A stretch of 64,000 nt of DNA from Siphlonurus alternatus. Lineage: Eukaryota; Arthropoda; Insecta; Ephemeroptera; Siphlonuridae. The notes beneath the pieces were generated by a model. That model did not search any database and was not told where the DNA came from. It saw only the letters and a list, made by a program, of their open reading frames with translations. The translations under genes were made by a program, and so were the position numbers. Below are positions 50,464-62,964 of this stretch, piece after piece (position 1 is the first letter of the stretch; every line of letters begins with the position of its first letter). The stretch spans positions 46,728,979 to 46,792,978 of the forward strand of contig OX463780.1 in NCBI GenBank assembly GCA_949825025.1, given 5' to 3'.

Positions 50464-51666
50464 AGGAGAATTTTGATTATTATGAAGAGCAATATTTGGC
50501 AAGTGTTGATTGGAGGATATTTTTAATCTTAATTAAATCTTAATTCTTGTGGGTAAATGTACGTATTTTGTGTACATGGGCTTTCGCCTTTTACATTCAC
50601 CAATTGTTTTTTGATATTCTTATTTATTAATATTTTTATCTCCAAACTATGTATTTTTAACCCAATAAACAATAAAATTATTATTATTAATTGGATTACA
50701 CTGTACTATAGTTTTACATTTGCATTATAGAGTTCGTGTAAACTTGTAAACTTTTAAATGCATTCTCAAAGTCATAAAACTACGTATCAGAAAAACGATA
50801 ATATAATTTTAACAAATAAAAATTTAAGAAAAATTTCCTCAAGTGCAGACTTCAATGTAAAATGCTACCACATGTAACTTCGTTTGTAAACTTCGATCTC
50901 TAGCACGCTTATCTTCGGACCACCGGGGAAGAACCAAGTCTCTGCTATTATAGAGCGAGGAGACACCCATAGCAGAATATATTAAATCAGCGCACATTCC
51001 CTGCTGTGTTTGCGAATGAAAAACTCATTCCTCGATCCTCACAGAAATCACGTGCAGCTGACTGCCATAAAGATATGATCTTTAGGCTGAAATTTTCCTT
51101 CTAAATTTGCATTCAGATTTCTTAATTTTGTATTGTAGGTGTGGTTGGGGACTATAAAACATGTTGTATTACAAGGTAATAGTATTTTATTACTGCTAAT
51201 ATTATATGAATGAAATTATAAAATAACATTAGTTTTCATTGAAGCAAATAATTTTGTTCATTCAAAGAACGACAACTTTATGTTCTAGCTAATACCCCGA
51301 GCGGTCTGTATGTTTTATGATCTAGTCACTCTTGCAACGCAACTCTCTAGGGGTTCTCAGGTCGCAATCTTTACCTGTGCCATCTCCAAAGTGTCAGAAG
51401 CCTGGCTCGTTTATATTTGTATGAAGCTGGTATTTTGACCAAGGGCGAGAAACTTGAAATACCAGAAAATTTTACTTCCAAATATTCAAATAAAAATAAC
51501 AATAAGTGTTCACCTTAAAATGCTTGTCTCCGTTTTATATGAAGATTCCAGGAGATTTGAATGCTGGAAACGTAAACTTTATGTATAAGAGTGAGTGCAC
51601 TCACTTTTATACATGTATAATGCGCTTATTTGAAAATTTAACGTCGATATACAACAATGAACAACA
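50464..51666. other. Non-coding stretch
   Basis: No gene recognised. GC-richer patch near 50880-51080 with CACGTGCAGCTGACTGCC. A palindrome is annotated at 51582-51613. Confidence 0.5.
51582..51613. repeat. 32-bp loopless palindrome
   Basis: TGTATAAGAGTGAGTG followed directly by CACTCACTTTTATACA, with a single wobble position. It could extrude as a cruciform or fold as RNA. It lies about 50 bp before the foldback at 51667. Confidence 0.7.
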
Positions 51667-52001
51667 ATGGACAACATACATGAAAAAATTTTACTGCAGA
51701 AATGAATAGAGGGTACCAAATTATGATACTCTGAATTGTTTCAGATTTTTTTTTTAAACCCGGAACTATTTATAAACTATAAATATTGAAAGTCCTGTGA
51801 TTTCAGTTGGCACCCCTGAATCCTTAATAAAAAGGATAGAGACTGGACGCCTATTGACGCCTCCAGGGGGTGTGGCCGCACTTTCAATAATTATTTAAAA
51901 ATAGTTCTGGGTCTCAAAAAAATCTGAAAGAATTCAGAGTAACATAATTTGGTACCCTCTATTCATTTATGCAATAAAAAATTTTCATGTATGTTGTGCA
52001 T
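51667..52001. mobile_element. Foldback MITE, family A, copy 2 (335 bp)
   Basis: Ends ATGGACAACATACATG and complement ATGCACAACATACATG. Arms contain TTACTGCAGAAATGAATAG, AGGGTACC, CTCTGAATTGTTTCAGA and CGGAACTATTT. The loop has CCCCTGAATCCTTAATAAAA and GACGCCTATTGACGCCTCC, the 9511-9825 loop in reverse orientation. The flanks here are CA and TC, so the TA duplication suggested by copy 1 is not confirmed. Confidence 0.8.
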
Positions 52002-53189
52002 TCAAAGGTTAGTTCTTTCTTTTCATTACTCACATAGTCTCACGTTACTGCATTATGGTTACTTTCTCAACTTCTGCAATTTACCCACTTGATGGCCTGC
52101 CTACTTGAACTGTTGACTATAATATACATTGATATAAAATTTTCAGATAAACAAGGTGTACCTTTGCCACCGAGGGCTCACTCCGCCACCACAAATGAGC
52201 GCGTGATTTGTTTCATGAGGTTGACCCCTGACCCCACACATGCAGGCGGCAACCACATTCCTCGGCACGCCCCCGCAACCAAGGCCGAGTCCGCCCCCGT
52301 CAGATCGCCACGAAACGATATGTTGTGAGCAGGCGATTTATGAAGACAGAATTGCCATTCTTTACTTGCTTTAAACTACATTAAAATTCTTATACGAGAA
52401 TAGAATTTATCATTTACTTTCGGATTATTAGCTTGAAATACAGTCAAGGTAAGTTTATTTTCCCGAAAATTGAGTTGAGAAGCCAGACTTCTTTGTTTAT
52501 GTCTGAGTTTTAAAATTTTGCTAACAATTCAGTACTTTGCAAAAATTTGAGTTCAAATATACGAACCGGAAGGCCAGAAACTTTCACTTATATTAGGTAC
52601 TTCCGGTGGGAATTATAAACTTAATTTGACTATATCATAATGATGACAGTCATATGCTCATTATGATGAAATTATAGAGACATAAATTTAGTAAAGACAA
52701 TTTTTTGTATTAATTTATGCATAAAATGTGCGTGGCGTTACTTTGTGTTAGAAGGAAGTGAGAAAACAAATTCTAAATTTGGTTGTGTTGATTGAATTGA
52801 TGCATTGCATTTTAAAATTTACAGTGTCATCTCTCTGATCTCATGACAAAATACAAAAAAAGTGTGGCAGAATGACGCATGATGCAGCATGGCTCATTTG
52901 ACAGATTTATTATGGAGTATTTTCAGATGTAATAATGGAAGAAAGCTAGAACAGAATACGCTTCTTATATATATTTAGATTTGTTTTTTGACCCTTAACC
53001 TCAATATCTGCCCACCCCTAGAATCTGAGGGACGGGGGTGCGTGTACATGCTTCTACAAAAACAATACTACACTTATCATGGGGGGCGTGGCATATTGTA
53101 TCGGTTTAAAGTAACCACTTAAATGCGTACAATTTTGAAGTTTCTGTGCACCAAAAGTACATGCAAAAGCGAATTGTGATTCTGGTCTC
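52002..53189. other. Non-coding stretch
   Basis: No gene recognised. A GC-richer patch at 52160-52330 gives a 79-codon plus-strand frame without motif. GGGGGGCGTGGC at 53081-53092. Confidence 0.5.
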
Positions 53190-53322
53190 AGGTACACTCG
53201 TCGCCTTGGAAAATTTCCCTTTGCGGCCTTGTTAATCACTATATAGATGCCATATAACAATAACACAGGAATGGTGATTAATAAGGCTGCGAAAGGGAAA
53301 TATTTTATGCCGACAAGTATGC
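53190..53322. mobile_element. GTCGCCTTGG MITE, copy 3
   Basis: Left arm GGTACACTCGTCGCCTTGG, AAAATTTCCCTTTGCGGCC, TTGTTAATCAC; right arm GTGATTAATAAGGCTGCG, AAAGGGAAATATTTTATG, CCGACAAGTATGC. About 133 bp with 50-bp arms. The loop carries AACAATAACACAGG, the complement of the CTGTGTTATT loop word in copy 2, so the loop is in opposite orientation. Confidence 0.75.
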
Positions 53323-53451
53323 ATCAATAAGAAAATTAAAATGACTCGCTTCCTTTAGAGTAAATACAGACAACTTTGAAACAATAATATTATACTTTTA
53401 GAGGCCTGTGGGTCTTATGGCCGGAAAATTGGTCAAGATTTCAAAAGTTTG

Positions 53452-53551
53452 CATGTTTCCCGCGACGGTATAATATATTGGCACTACTATCGCACATGTG
53501 TCGCTTAATGCTGGGCGACATTGGCACTATATACCATCCCGCGGAAACATG
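53452..53551. repeat. 100-bp diverged hairpin element
   Basis: CATGTTTCCCGCGACGG, TATAATATATTGGCAC on the left is mirrored on the right by TTGGCACTATATACCATCC, CGCGGAAACATG. Also CGCACATGTGTCGC near the centre. No other copy seen. The 89-codon minus-strand frame beginning inside has no motif. Confidence 0.55.
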
Positions 53552-54110
53552 GAATCTCCTGATTTATTGGTACATTTTTTGGCCAAAATACCATTGATAT
53601 TATACAATCTGTGACATTTGAAGTGGATCGGTCCGTATCTTGTGTTGTGTAGTGTACACGGCTGCTGAAAATACCCTCGCAGTACCGCCCCCATCAAGTC
53701 ATTAGTATTATACAGGAAGGAAATGTTTGTGATACATAATACGGTCCCCGATCCTTGGAAACAATCTAGGGTTTCACGCAAGCTTATTTTTATCACGTAC
53801 CCACATGAATAATGACTTTATGAAAAAGTACGCGTGTGGTTGGAAAGGTCAGAAGTATCATTTTTTGACAATGTATACAGAAAAGAATTATATTGTAGCA
53901 GATATGACAAATTTACTACACAGGAAAGTGACAACACAAATTCCAAAGTTCACAGTAAATTATATTTAAATTGTAAAAAGGTGGCTAAAAATCAGGGGAA
54001 GTTTTCAAAATTTAGATGATAATATATGGCAGATTGAATTTGAAGGCTATTTGCTGCAATAAAATAGCTATCAAGTCTGATTTTTATTTTTTAAATGTCA
54101 TATTTTAAGT

Positions 54111-54242
54111 CGGTATTACACGATAAAATTTTGCATATAATTTTTCTCTACAAGAAAATTTTATCTCAATTCAATTAAATGGAGTTGACATTTTCTTGTG
54201 AAGAAAAATTGTGTGTTAGACAAATTGCATCGTGTAATACCG
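54111..54242. repeat. 132-bp hairpin element
   Basis: CGGTATTACACGAT on the left and ATCGTGTAATACCG on the right form perfect 14-bp ends. Pairing resumes inward with AATTTTTCTC...ACAAGAAAATTTT and its partner TTTTCTTGTGAAGAAAAATT. No second copy here. It resembles a short MITE. Confidence 0.65.
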
Positions 54243-57200
54243 GTTTTAGTAAAAATTGGCAATTTTAAAGCACAGTAGTATAGAGTGTTTTAACTTCTCG
54301 TGTAAATTTTTAAAGTGAATAAAGTTCTAAAATAATTTACCATGGATGTTTATCTAATATTCAAGTTTCGTAACGATATGCTTTTAATTTTTAATTCGAA
54401 CATAAGCGATGTCATGTGCAAATGCAAGCAATAGCATGTAATTTACACAGTCATTGTAATGAATAAATGCATAATTATTTATTCTAAATTAAGAAATTAA
54501 AATTTAAAAAAATATTTGTATAATTTACAATGATAATGGATTTTTTGGTAAGGTTTCTCATGGATAGTATTTTCTCTGTAAAATATGCATGTTGAAATGT
54601 TGCATGTTCATTTTATTGTTACCAAAATTGACAACGTTTTAAAAACTCCACCCAATATAGAAATATACACAACATCTCTTGCTTGCGTACTAAAATTTAT
54701 CTTTTGTATACAATTCAAAAGCATCATTGTCATGCCTAATTTAACATAATTTTAATATAAAAAGAATACACCGTTACCATTTACCATCAAGTAATTTCTT
54801 AAAGAGTTTGAAATAGGATATTGTAATTTTGTTACATGAATAATTTATGATTTTTGCATGTTAAAAGATAGGCGTAACGTTCACACCACACTGTTGTGGC
54901 TTGAGGCGTGTTGTGGTGCCCCCTCCCCCCAGGTGTGACATACTGGACTTGTCAATCGGACCGGAAAAACTTCAAACTTTGTTAATTCTGACCCACCCCA
55001 AGTTAAGGGGAGCAAAGTAAGGACAAACACGTTCTCGCTTTAATGAGCATGCAGCTGTCTTTCGTATAATATCTGCGCTTTAGGTTATAATAACAGGTAA
55101 CATAAAATTAATAATTTTGTGAAAATTTGGTAACAAAATTAGAGCTAGAATACAGAAAATGTAATTTTCAGTAGATATAACTATTGCTTGCCTTAGTTTA
55201 TGGGGATTCTGATAGATGGCGTGCAAATTTGGTATACCTTAATGTTTATATTTCTTGAAGTTAGGCCCACCTGGGGTGCCGAACGTGCTATCGTGAAAAG
55301 AGCATCTCTTACTATAAGGCTCGCTATTATCCTCTCTTTATATGTCGTAATTTCAATGGACCAAAAGTATTTTATGTTTTTCCATACACGGCAATTCACA
55401 GTACTTGCACCTGGATTTGAATTGAGATCTCTATAAAATTACCACGTATGTCAATTAAAAAATCTACGTACCTCTCTCATTATTTTGTTAATGTTGGTAC
55501 CAAATTTGGAATGTGATAATTATGTTTATTTTATGGAGATTTTTTACTGTATGACGTAATTATTTTATAAGGTTGAAATTCACTATATGGGAATTTTGTG
55601 TTACAAAATGTGATCTTTTGTTAAAATGGTAACAGAAATTCTTCTTTACTTATCTAAAGTCGTGATGTTTATCCAGCAAAAGCGTGATTGTCGTATATAT
55701 TGTAAAGACTTTTATTGTGAAAAAATATCTTCCCTTTTCTTTTCTTCATCCTACAGTGTATCCGCTACAAATTGCTGTAACGTATTCCGAGTATGATCTT
55801 TTAACGGTGAGAAAAATAATAATAATTCCTTTTGAGGGTTATTTTTAGTGGCAAAAAAAATTTTTTTTTTTCATATTTTGTAATAGTATATAGTATATAG
55901 ATGGTAAACAATTCTGAAAATTTTGGTACTAGCATCATGATATTTCTTTTCTTCTAGTTTTCAAGATATTTAGCATTTGAAGAATAGCATTAATTGATTT
56001 AAATAGAGGTTGCTGCATGAGGCTATGGTCAAATTAGTATCTTTTTTACATTAAAAAAATAATAATAAAAAAAGCAGGGGGGGGGAAAGAAAGAAAAAAT
56101 ATTTGTTGTAAATATTTGCTTTTTTATTATACTGTATTATCTATTATAGGATAATTTTTGACATTATCTAATTCTATAGATTCGTCTATAATGAATGGTA
56201 TTTTAATTAAAATGATAGTGATTGAATTAAGAAGTTAAATTTGTATAAGTAAAAAAAATTAAAAAAATAGTTTTTTTTTCATTTCTTATAAGTTTTCTTT
56301 TTTTTTTACATTAGCATATTAACATGCAGTTGCTTACTTTTTTTTTAATATTTTATTCTATAGAACCATTTTTCAGTTTATTATAGAAAATAATGAGCGG
56401 TAGAAAAAAGATTCAATAGAATTGGCTATATGAAAAATTGCATTAAACACAATAAAATTAATTTTTTGACAGATGTGACATTGATTGCATCCGTTTATCT
56501 CTGATGCTAATGTTTGTCTATATGGGCGGGTCGGATACAAACAAAAAAAATGACATATAAATTAATGCATCTCAAAATGACGCAATCTGGCGTTGGTCCA
56601 GAGATGGTGATGTCATCTTTTGACTTGGGCAATCCCGCCATGTCTAAATTAATGTGCTGCTAATGTTTATTTTTAGTTTGTTATGTAAGAACAACAACAA
56701 TGCAGCTTGTTACATTGTTGGACGTGTCACGTTGTCACGTATGACAATAATTCTTTTTTTTACTATTTATTTTGTCAATTCTTAGTACTGTACCCTGCGT
56801 TGAAATAAATTTCATATTTTATTTATTTTAAGCGTATTTTCTCGTCTCTTTCTTCCTCTTTTGCAACATTTTCGCGGAAAAAAAGTAATAAAATACGAGA
56901 TTGGTTGTCTTCTTTAGAGCGAGCATGAAATGTGAAGGTCCTTTTACATACTCTCTCGTTTCTCGTTCGTCTGCGGCTGCTTCGGCGTCACCAACTACAT
57001 TTGTTGCGGCATAAAAAAACACGAACTATATGCAGTGAAATAACCTTTAGAAATATTGTTCATTTTATTATGGAAAAAACTATTATTTTTTTATATCTAG
57101 TATTTTTTATTATTTTTTCTATGATTTCGTCCTTACTTATTTGAGCGACGAAGAAATATTATGCATGTTTTTTATGTATAAAGACGTAATACGATTAGTT

Positions 57201-58335
57201 TTAGACGTGTTAAGGACGAGTTTTAAAGATTTTAAAATATATTTTTGATAATTTGTATGTGTAAAAATGATATATTATAAAATAATTAAGAGCCTCACAT
57301 GAGAACGATCCCAAAATAATTAGTGAGATTTGTAAAATCAAATTTAAAAATAAAAGCTGAAAAAACTAATTTGTCAATGTGAGATGACATTGCTTCTCTC
57401 GACGGCAGATCAGAGCTGAAACAGTTGCCTAACTTGCAGGCGTCCATTTCGCCAGCTATTCATTATAATTGCTATAGTTGTCAACTTAACGAATATTATA
57501 TTAATAAAAAAATAGATCTCAATAGTCTTAAAGTAATCAATATTATAATATTAAATCTGGAGAAGTTTTAATTTTGTTGTTTGATTTTTTCCTCATGGTG
57601 GCATATGACGTCAATTTTTTAAAATACTAATTTTATTGTAGCCACTTTATATATACTTTCATATGGTCGAGTATATAATATGAAGTACAAAATATGGAAA
57701 ATCCCTTAAAGTACATTTTTTGTCTTTCACACACTTGGATTAAACTCATCTTATAATCTCTCCTTTGATATTTAAAGTCACTGCATGCAAGCTGTATAGT
57801 ATATAATGTTAATATTTTTTGTATACTGACGTAATGTGAGCTCATGATTATCGCGCCTACGTCGTTGCAAAGTACAAGGGTGCTGAAAGTTTTTTCTCGA
57901 GAATGACGTGCTGGCCAACATGCGCAATGTATGACCTTCTGTGTCCGCCCGCTTTAATTTGCATGTTGTCCATCACACGTCTATACAAGGGGGCGTGACA
58001 TTACGACTTCCTCTCTGGGTTAAATTATAAGAAAATGAACCTTACGGGATATCAAGGTCCCGTCAAGGCGCAGGAAATGAACACTTGGCCTAGCCCAGGA
58101 CACTCCAGATAGGCGCTTAATGGTTAATAAGTATTATGATAGTGTAACCATGCAGGGTGGCCTTTTGTGTCAAAGAGTCAGAGTGGCTGCCTTTGTAGGT
58201 CTCAAGTGCTAATTCAAATTTAAGTCAGCCAATTTAATTGTACATGCTGACAAAATAACAGTTAGTTGATGGCACAAAAGTATAGAAATTTTATATTTAT
58301 ACTAATATAATAATACTCATTTTTTGAAGAGAAAT
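54243..58335. other. AT-rich non-coding stretch
   Basis: No gene recognised. A family-like string, GGCGTAACGTTCACACC, at about 54871 may be a GTACACCTC terminus. GC-richer patch at 57845-58090 with GGGGGCGTGACATTACG. TGACGTCA at 57606-57613. A G-rich run is near 56076. Confidence 0.5.
55310..55455 (-). mobile_element. Possible tRNA-like SINE head fragment
   Basis: The minus strand reads GGTAATTTTATAGAGATCTC, then a B-box-like AATTCAAATCCAGGTGC and GTGAATTGCCGTGTATGG. The arrangement recalls a tRNA-derived head, but the A box is poor and no SINE central domain follows. Open frames on both strands here are short and motif-free. Confidence 0.3.
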
Positions 58336-58554
58336 AATGAGATTCACGTAAGATGATAACCAGGTTTATCAGTTATCACTAACCACGGTTAGCATTAACT
58401 ACTATCGGATTCAAAAAGGTGTACCCCTGATGAATAGCATACAAGTTCCATAAGGAGAGGGGTACACCTTTTTGGTTGTGATAGTAATATAGCCTAACTC
58501 AATAACATTAATCGCTAATATTGAGAAACCTGATTAACTTTATAAATTATGTCC
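58336..58554. mobile_element. CGATTCAC MITE split by another MITE
   Basis: The left half (58336-58399) has GAGATTCACGTAAGATG and CACTAACCACGGTTAGC; the right half (58487-58554) has TATTGAGAAACCTGATTAAC and ends ATTATGTCC. The TACTATCAG hairpin element lies between, at the symmetric centre. Confidence 0.65.
58400..58486. mobile_element. 87-bp hairpin MITE (TACTATCAG family), copy 2
   Basis: TACTATCGGATTCAAAAAGG, TGTACCCCT on the left and AGGGGTACACCTTTTTGG, TTGTGATAGTA on the right. The loop AATAGCATACAAGTTCC with ATAAGGAG differs from copy 1 by few bases. It sits inside a CGATTCAC MITE, so it is the younger of the two. Confidence 0.8.
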
Positions 58555-59225
58555 AATTAAAGCACAATTTTCTATCTCAAGTTAATTACGACATCATAAA
58601 ACCAGTATGTTATTTATTAATTTCTTGTATAGCTAATTATGTTCTTCCCAATTAAACCAAATTTATGTATTGGTCAAACTTTCCAATGCACAAATCAATA
58701 ACATGACATAATATAATATGTAAGAATAAATTAAATCAATTTTATTCAAAATTATGCTACATAAAAATATTTTTTTAATCACAAGTTAAAGGTTTGGCAC
58801 CATCTAGTGTTAATTAAAATCTCGTTTATAGTTGGTTTAATTAATTCATATATATAATTTAATGTTATTTACTTGATGTGATGAGAAATTTGTCCTGCAA
58901 ACGTCGATATAAATCAAGGTTGGGTTAATTGTAACACCTGCAGCACACTGCCTGCTAACAAGATGATTTGCATAAATTAATCTCACCTTCATGTGGCTGC
59001 ATTCCAAATTAATACCTCCACAAGGTGTGACTCAATTTGGAATGAAGTATTTATGTTTATAGACAGGTAGTGGGTTATAAATTTATTTATAATTTGAATT
59101 TTTAAAATCATTTATGTCGTTGGAAATTTGAAGAGATTCTATGATGAAAAAAAAAAAAAAATATTTCAAAAAAATACGTAAATTGTTTCATGAATAAGTT
59201 CATATGATTTAATACTATTTCAATA
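58555..59225. other. Non-coding stretch, partly enhancer-like
   Basis: No gene recognised. 58905-59050 holds AACACCTGCAGCAC (E-box), GATGATTTGCATAAATTAAT (POU octamer-like) and an 11-bp inverted repeat CATTCCAAATT (59000) / AATTTGGAATG (59034), with TEAD-like CATTCC cores. A conserved regulatory element is possible but untested. Confidence 0.35.
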
Positions 59226-59249
59226 TTGCAGTCTGCATTAGAGGGCATT

Positions 59250-59772
59250 TACAAAGAATAGTGTATTGTCCTCATTTTTTTTTTTATTGCAGAAATGGAT
59301 AGAGGGTGCAAAGTTATGCTACCCTGATTTTTTTCAGATTTTTTAGAGCCCGGGAACTATTTTTAAAAAATTATTGAAAGAATAATTTCAATAAGTGACG
59401 TCCTTTTCGTGACGTCACGAGACGCCGCTCCTTAAGAAAAATATAGGACTTGCCGCCGCGTGACGTCACAAAAAGGATTTTCAATAATTTTTTAAAAATT
59501 GTTCCAGGTCTCAAAAAATTCCGAAAAAAATCAGGGTACCATAACTTTGCACGCTCTATCCATTTCTGCAATAAAAAAATTTTCGTGACGTCACGAGACG
59601 CCGCTCCTTAAGAAAAATATAGGACTTGCCGCCGCGTGACGTCACAAAAAGGATTTTCAATAATTTTTTAAAAATTGTTCCAGGTCTCAAAAAATTCTGA
59701 AAAAAATCAGGGTACCATAACTTTGCACGCTCTATCCATTTCTGCAATAAAAAAAATTGAGGACAATACTCC
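59250..59772. mobile_element. Foldback element with one arm tandemly duplicated
   Basis: Left end AGTGTATTGTCCTCA (about 59260), right end complement AGTATTGTCCTCAA. The left arm runs TTTATTGCAGAAATGG, ATAGAGGGTGCAAAG, GATTTTTTTCAGA, GGGAACTATTTTTAAA. Its complement is present twice because 59404-59579 and 59580-59755 are near-identical 176-bp tandem units. Each unit starts TTTTCGTGACGTCACGAGAC and has two TGACGTCA sites. Related to family A by the CAGAAATGRATAGAGGG and TTTTTCAGA words. Two minus-strand frames (66 and 95 codons) are this repeat read through. Confidence 0.8.
59404..59755. repeat. Tandem duplication, 2 x 176 bp
   Basis: Units 59404-59579 and 59580-59755 differ at only a base or two (CCGAAAAAAATC versus CTGAAAAAAATC) plus A-run length. 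It duplicates one arm and the central loop of the foldback, leaving one left arm and two right arms. Confidence 0.9.
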
Positions 59773-59775
59773 ATT

Positions 59776-60855
59776 AAGACTGCATACATAATTATATTAT
59801 AAAAGCTACATTTTTTTTTTAAAGATATTAAGTTTTTGTACAAAAATTAAGTCTCATTAGGGAGGAATTCACATTTATAGTGCTTGAAATTTTCTGAATA
59901 CTGTTTATAAAAAATCAAGCTTAAAATTGAGCCTTTTTTCGTGTGCTTGCTCTTATATGACTTACTGTATCAATTTTTTTTTTTTTGCAATTAATTCAAA
60001 TTCTTTTTGATAACTCTAATATTAGGAATTACATTAACGTAATTAATGTAATTAATTAATTAATTAATTAACGTAATTGAACTGACTTTTTTATTTATTT
60101 ATTTATTTTTTATTCACCCAAGTACATATACAAAAAAAAAAACATATCTGCATGCTACATTTCTTGTTCATATTGCATGCAATTTACTGTATATATAATA
60201 TTTTTTACTTGACACACTTGAAGATAAATTGCTATAAAATTCGTTTCATTTAATAGTAATCACGTAAGCATAGCGAACTTTAACCCCCAAGTCAGTACAT
60301 GCAACTCTGTGTTATTATCAATGCATGCTGCCACGCCCCCCTATCAGCTGGAGGCTTCTTCGCGCGAGAAAGCAATCAATGTGCTCACGAGCCAACAAGT
60401 AATAACGTACGTTATAATAGAGCGATTTACATTTTTATGCGATAATTTCATGCTCATACACCTTTATTACTACGTTATGGGTTATGCAAATAAAATATAA
60501 AAAATGTTAGAATCGTGCTTGCTGCTGTAGTCACGCAAACATCTGCTGGAACTTTGCCAAGTAAGAGCAGAGAATATTCTCACTTGCATGTGTGAAATTA
60601 CAGAAAATAACATTATATGAGCTTCTTTACGTGTGTGATTATCTTCGTTGATTTGATATTAAAGATAATTGTGTAGTAGTGCATTTTAAAAGTGCATTTG
60701 ATGGCCAGTATTATAGGTAAATATTAAGCGTACATGTATAGTAAATTAGTTGTATTTGATAACATTAATTAATAAAGATTTCATGTTTTTTGTTTCAAAA
60801 ATTTATTTTTTTAAATCTCGGTGTAGCAATCATAGCTTTAAATCATCGTGCCATG
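59776..60855. other. AT-rich non-coding stretch
   Basis: No gene recognised. TTAATTAA-type repeats at about 60044-60073 and ATTT runs near 60092-60110. CCACGCCCCCC at 60331-60341. Confidence 0.55.
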
Positions 60856-61092
60856 CTGAGAGCTGGGTTTTCTCAATATTCACTCGTCGGGAGCGAGGTA
60901 ATGGAGGTCATTACCGACCGTCCTGACTGAGGTTTCCACGTTCCCCCAATGAAATTATACAAATACTGGGATGGATAACTTAATTGGCCGTGGCAGCAAA
61001 GATTTTTCTTCTCTTTTCTCATTTTACCCTCTCCCTGTTGGTTTGGTTAAGAAGCCCCATAAACCATAAACAAGACCTTTACCTTTTACCTT
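60856..61092 (+). mobile_element. SINE, 3' two-thirds
   Basis: AATATTCACTCGTCGGG, then GACCGTCCTGACTGAGGTTT, CCACGTTCCCCC, ACAAATACTGGGATGG, TTGGCCGTGGCAGC, CATTTTACCCTCTCCCTG and CCCCATAAACCATAAAC. This is the best 3' end in the window. The CACTCGT and CCTGACTGAGGTTTCC words match the 6775-7022 copy. No tRNA-like boxes are evident upstream. Confidence 0.65.
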
Positions 61093-62960
61093 TTTTAAGG
61101 GGGTGGGGTTTAAATAACATGAAAATTGACATAAAATAATATATCATTTATAATAACTCCAAACACCGTTATAATTCATAACTTGTGTGGTTAAGAAGAA
61201 AAAAATATGTAAAAATATATAAACATAAAGTTTATCTTTAAATATGAAATGTGCAGCTGCAATGTTAGACTTATTAAAATGTTTATATAAGAATATAATT
61301 TATAATTAAATTGATTAAAAAATTGAATATAAAATTTTATTATAATAGGAAGTAGTTAGAGATTAAAATAATGCACTTATTTTAATTTATTACATTAAGA
61401 AGATACACAGCAATAAATCTTGGTCGTGAAAGTGACTTGCTTATCAAAGAATGGGGAACATCTGGATCGTAACAACCTCTTCACTTGACGATTCTCAGCT
61501 GGCCAAGTATCGATGGATATATGGATTTGTAATCTCTCAATTGCTATCAATTAATTTTTTTGTATATTTTTACAAGGCTAGCATGTCCGTGTATCATATT
61601 CACTGTATAATATCAAAGAGTTTACATTGTAATATAAGACCTCTGATAATATGGAGTCTTAGAATTAAAGTGAAGCTTTTAGAGGTAGCATTTTGTTAAT
61701 AGAGATTTCAAGTTTCAAGTGCTTTTCGTTGTTCTCCATAAGCCACCATGTTAATTTTGTTGTAAATTTTCTCACATTATAGTTAATAATTGGAAATCAT
61801 ATTCTAATCCCCTATTTACGATTCTTTTGATTTTGAATCAAGAAAAGTTTCTCCACTAAAAACTAAATGCTGAAATATATATATTTTTTTATAAATATGT
61901 TAAGATAAGATCGAGATAGGACGGTGGGAATACCGGGAAATCAGCTTAATTGAATCATTTATAAGATAATTAGAGCCTGGTTGTATGCAATTAATCATAT
62001 TATGTCATTTAATTTATTAAACAAAAAAAATACCAACAAATATAGATTAAATACAAATTATCAAACTTCATCATTCATAAAAAAAATATAACATATATTG
62101 ATTTTATTTTTATTTTAAGAAAATCGTGTATGCATCATAGTGAAGTTTTTAGAAATCCAATAATATTAAAAATCAATAGAGCGTTGCTAAGGCAGGCGTT
62201 GCTAGGTAACTTCAACGTGCTGCAGGTATTAAGACAGTGTTGCATTGACGTCTATTTATTTACACGTGAAGTAGGTAGCTGGAGGTGGGCGGGGCATCTT
62301 CAGTATTACCAGCGGCGCTTGAGAAGAAAAACCACGCCAAGGTTTATTGCTTTTTAATTAAGGGTAGAGGGAAATGATTTTATGCAAAGAATGTTTTATA
62401 CATAGTGGTTACATTTAAAGAGTCATATAAAAAAAATATATAGACCACCCATAGAGAAAGGTTGTTATAATGTGTTTCATTTTTATGACTTAAAAATGCA
62501 GTTTTAAGTATCTAAAATACGTGAGGGTTTTTTGTAGTATAGTATGTAAAAAAAATATAAAATATATATTTTATTTTCTCTTTAGAACTGGAATCAGGTA
62601 TTTTAGAAAAAACAAACAAGAATTTCTAGTAAATTGAATAAGAAATCAGTTGACAGTAAAAAGTGAGAACTTTTCAAAATAATATTCTTTATTTAATAAT
62701 GATCAGTATGCTGTAATTTCATTATTTATTCGGAAAAAAAACAAAAAAGGATTTGAATAAATTTAATCATTCGGTTTTATAATTTGAAAATTTTACGTAA
62801 AAAATATTTTTCTAACATATTTTTTCTAAAAAGTTACTGCATGACTGCTTGCAATTGAAAATTAAAAGAGAAAAAAAAATATCTTCAATTTACATCAGCT
62901 ATATAAGAAACTGTATGCATTGCAGCTTCAAAATATAAATTCGTCTAAAAAACTGATTTC
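61093..62960. other. AT-rich non-coding stretch
   Basis: No gene recognised. A GC-richer patch at 62180-62335 has a direct repeat GCGTTGCTA (GAGCGTTGCTAAGGCAGGCG then GTTGCTAGG) and GGTGGGCGGGGC; the 75-codon frame there has no motif. Confidence 0.5.
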
Positions 62961-62964
62961 AAGT

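Noticed and set aside
59371..59843. Two related minus-strand frames of 66 and 95 codons that look like paralogous proteins
   Set aside because: Their similarity comes from the 176-bp tandem duplication of a foldback arm.
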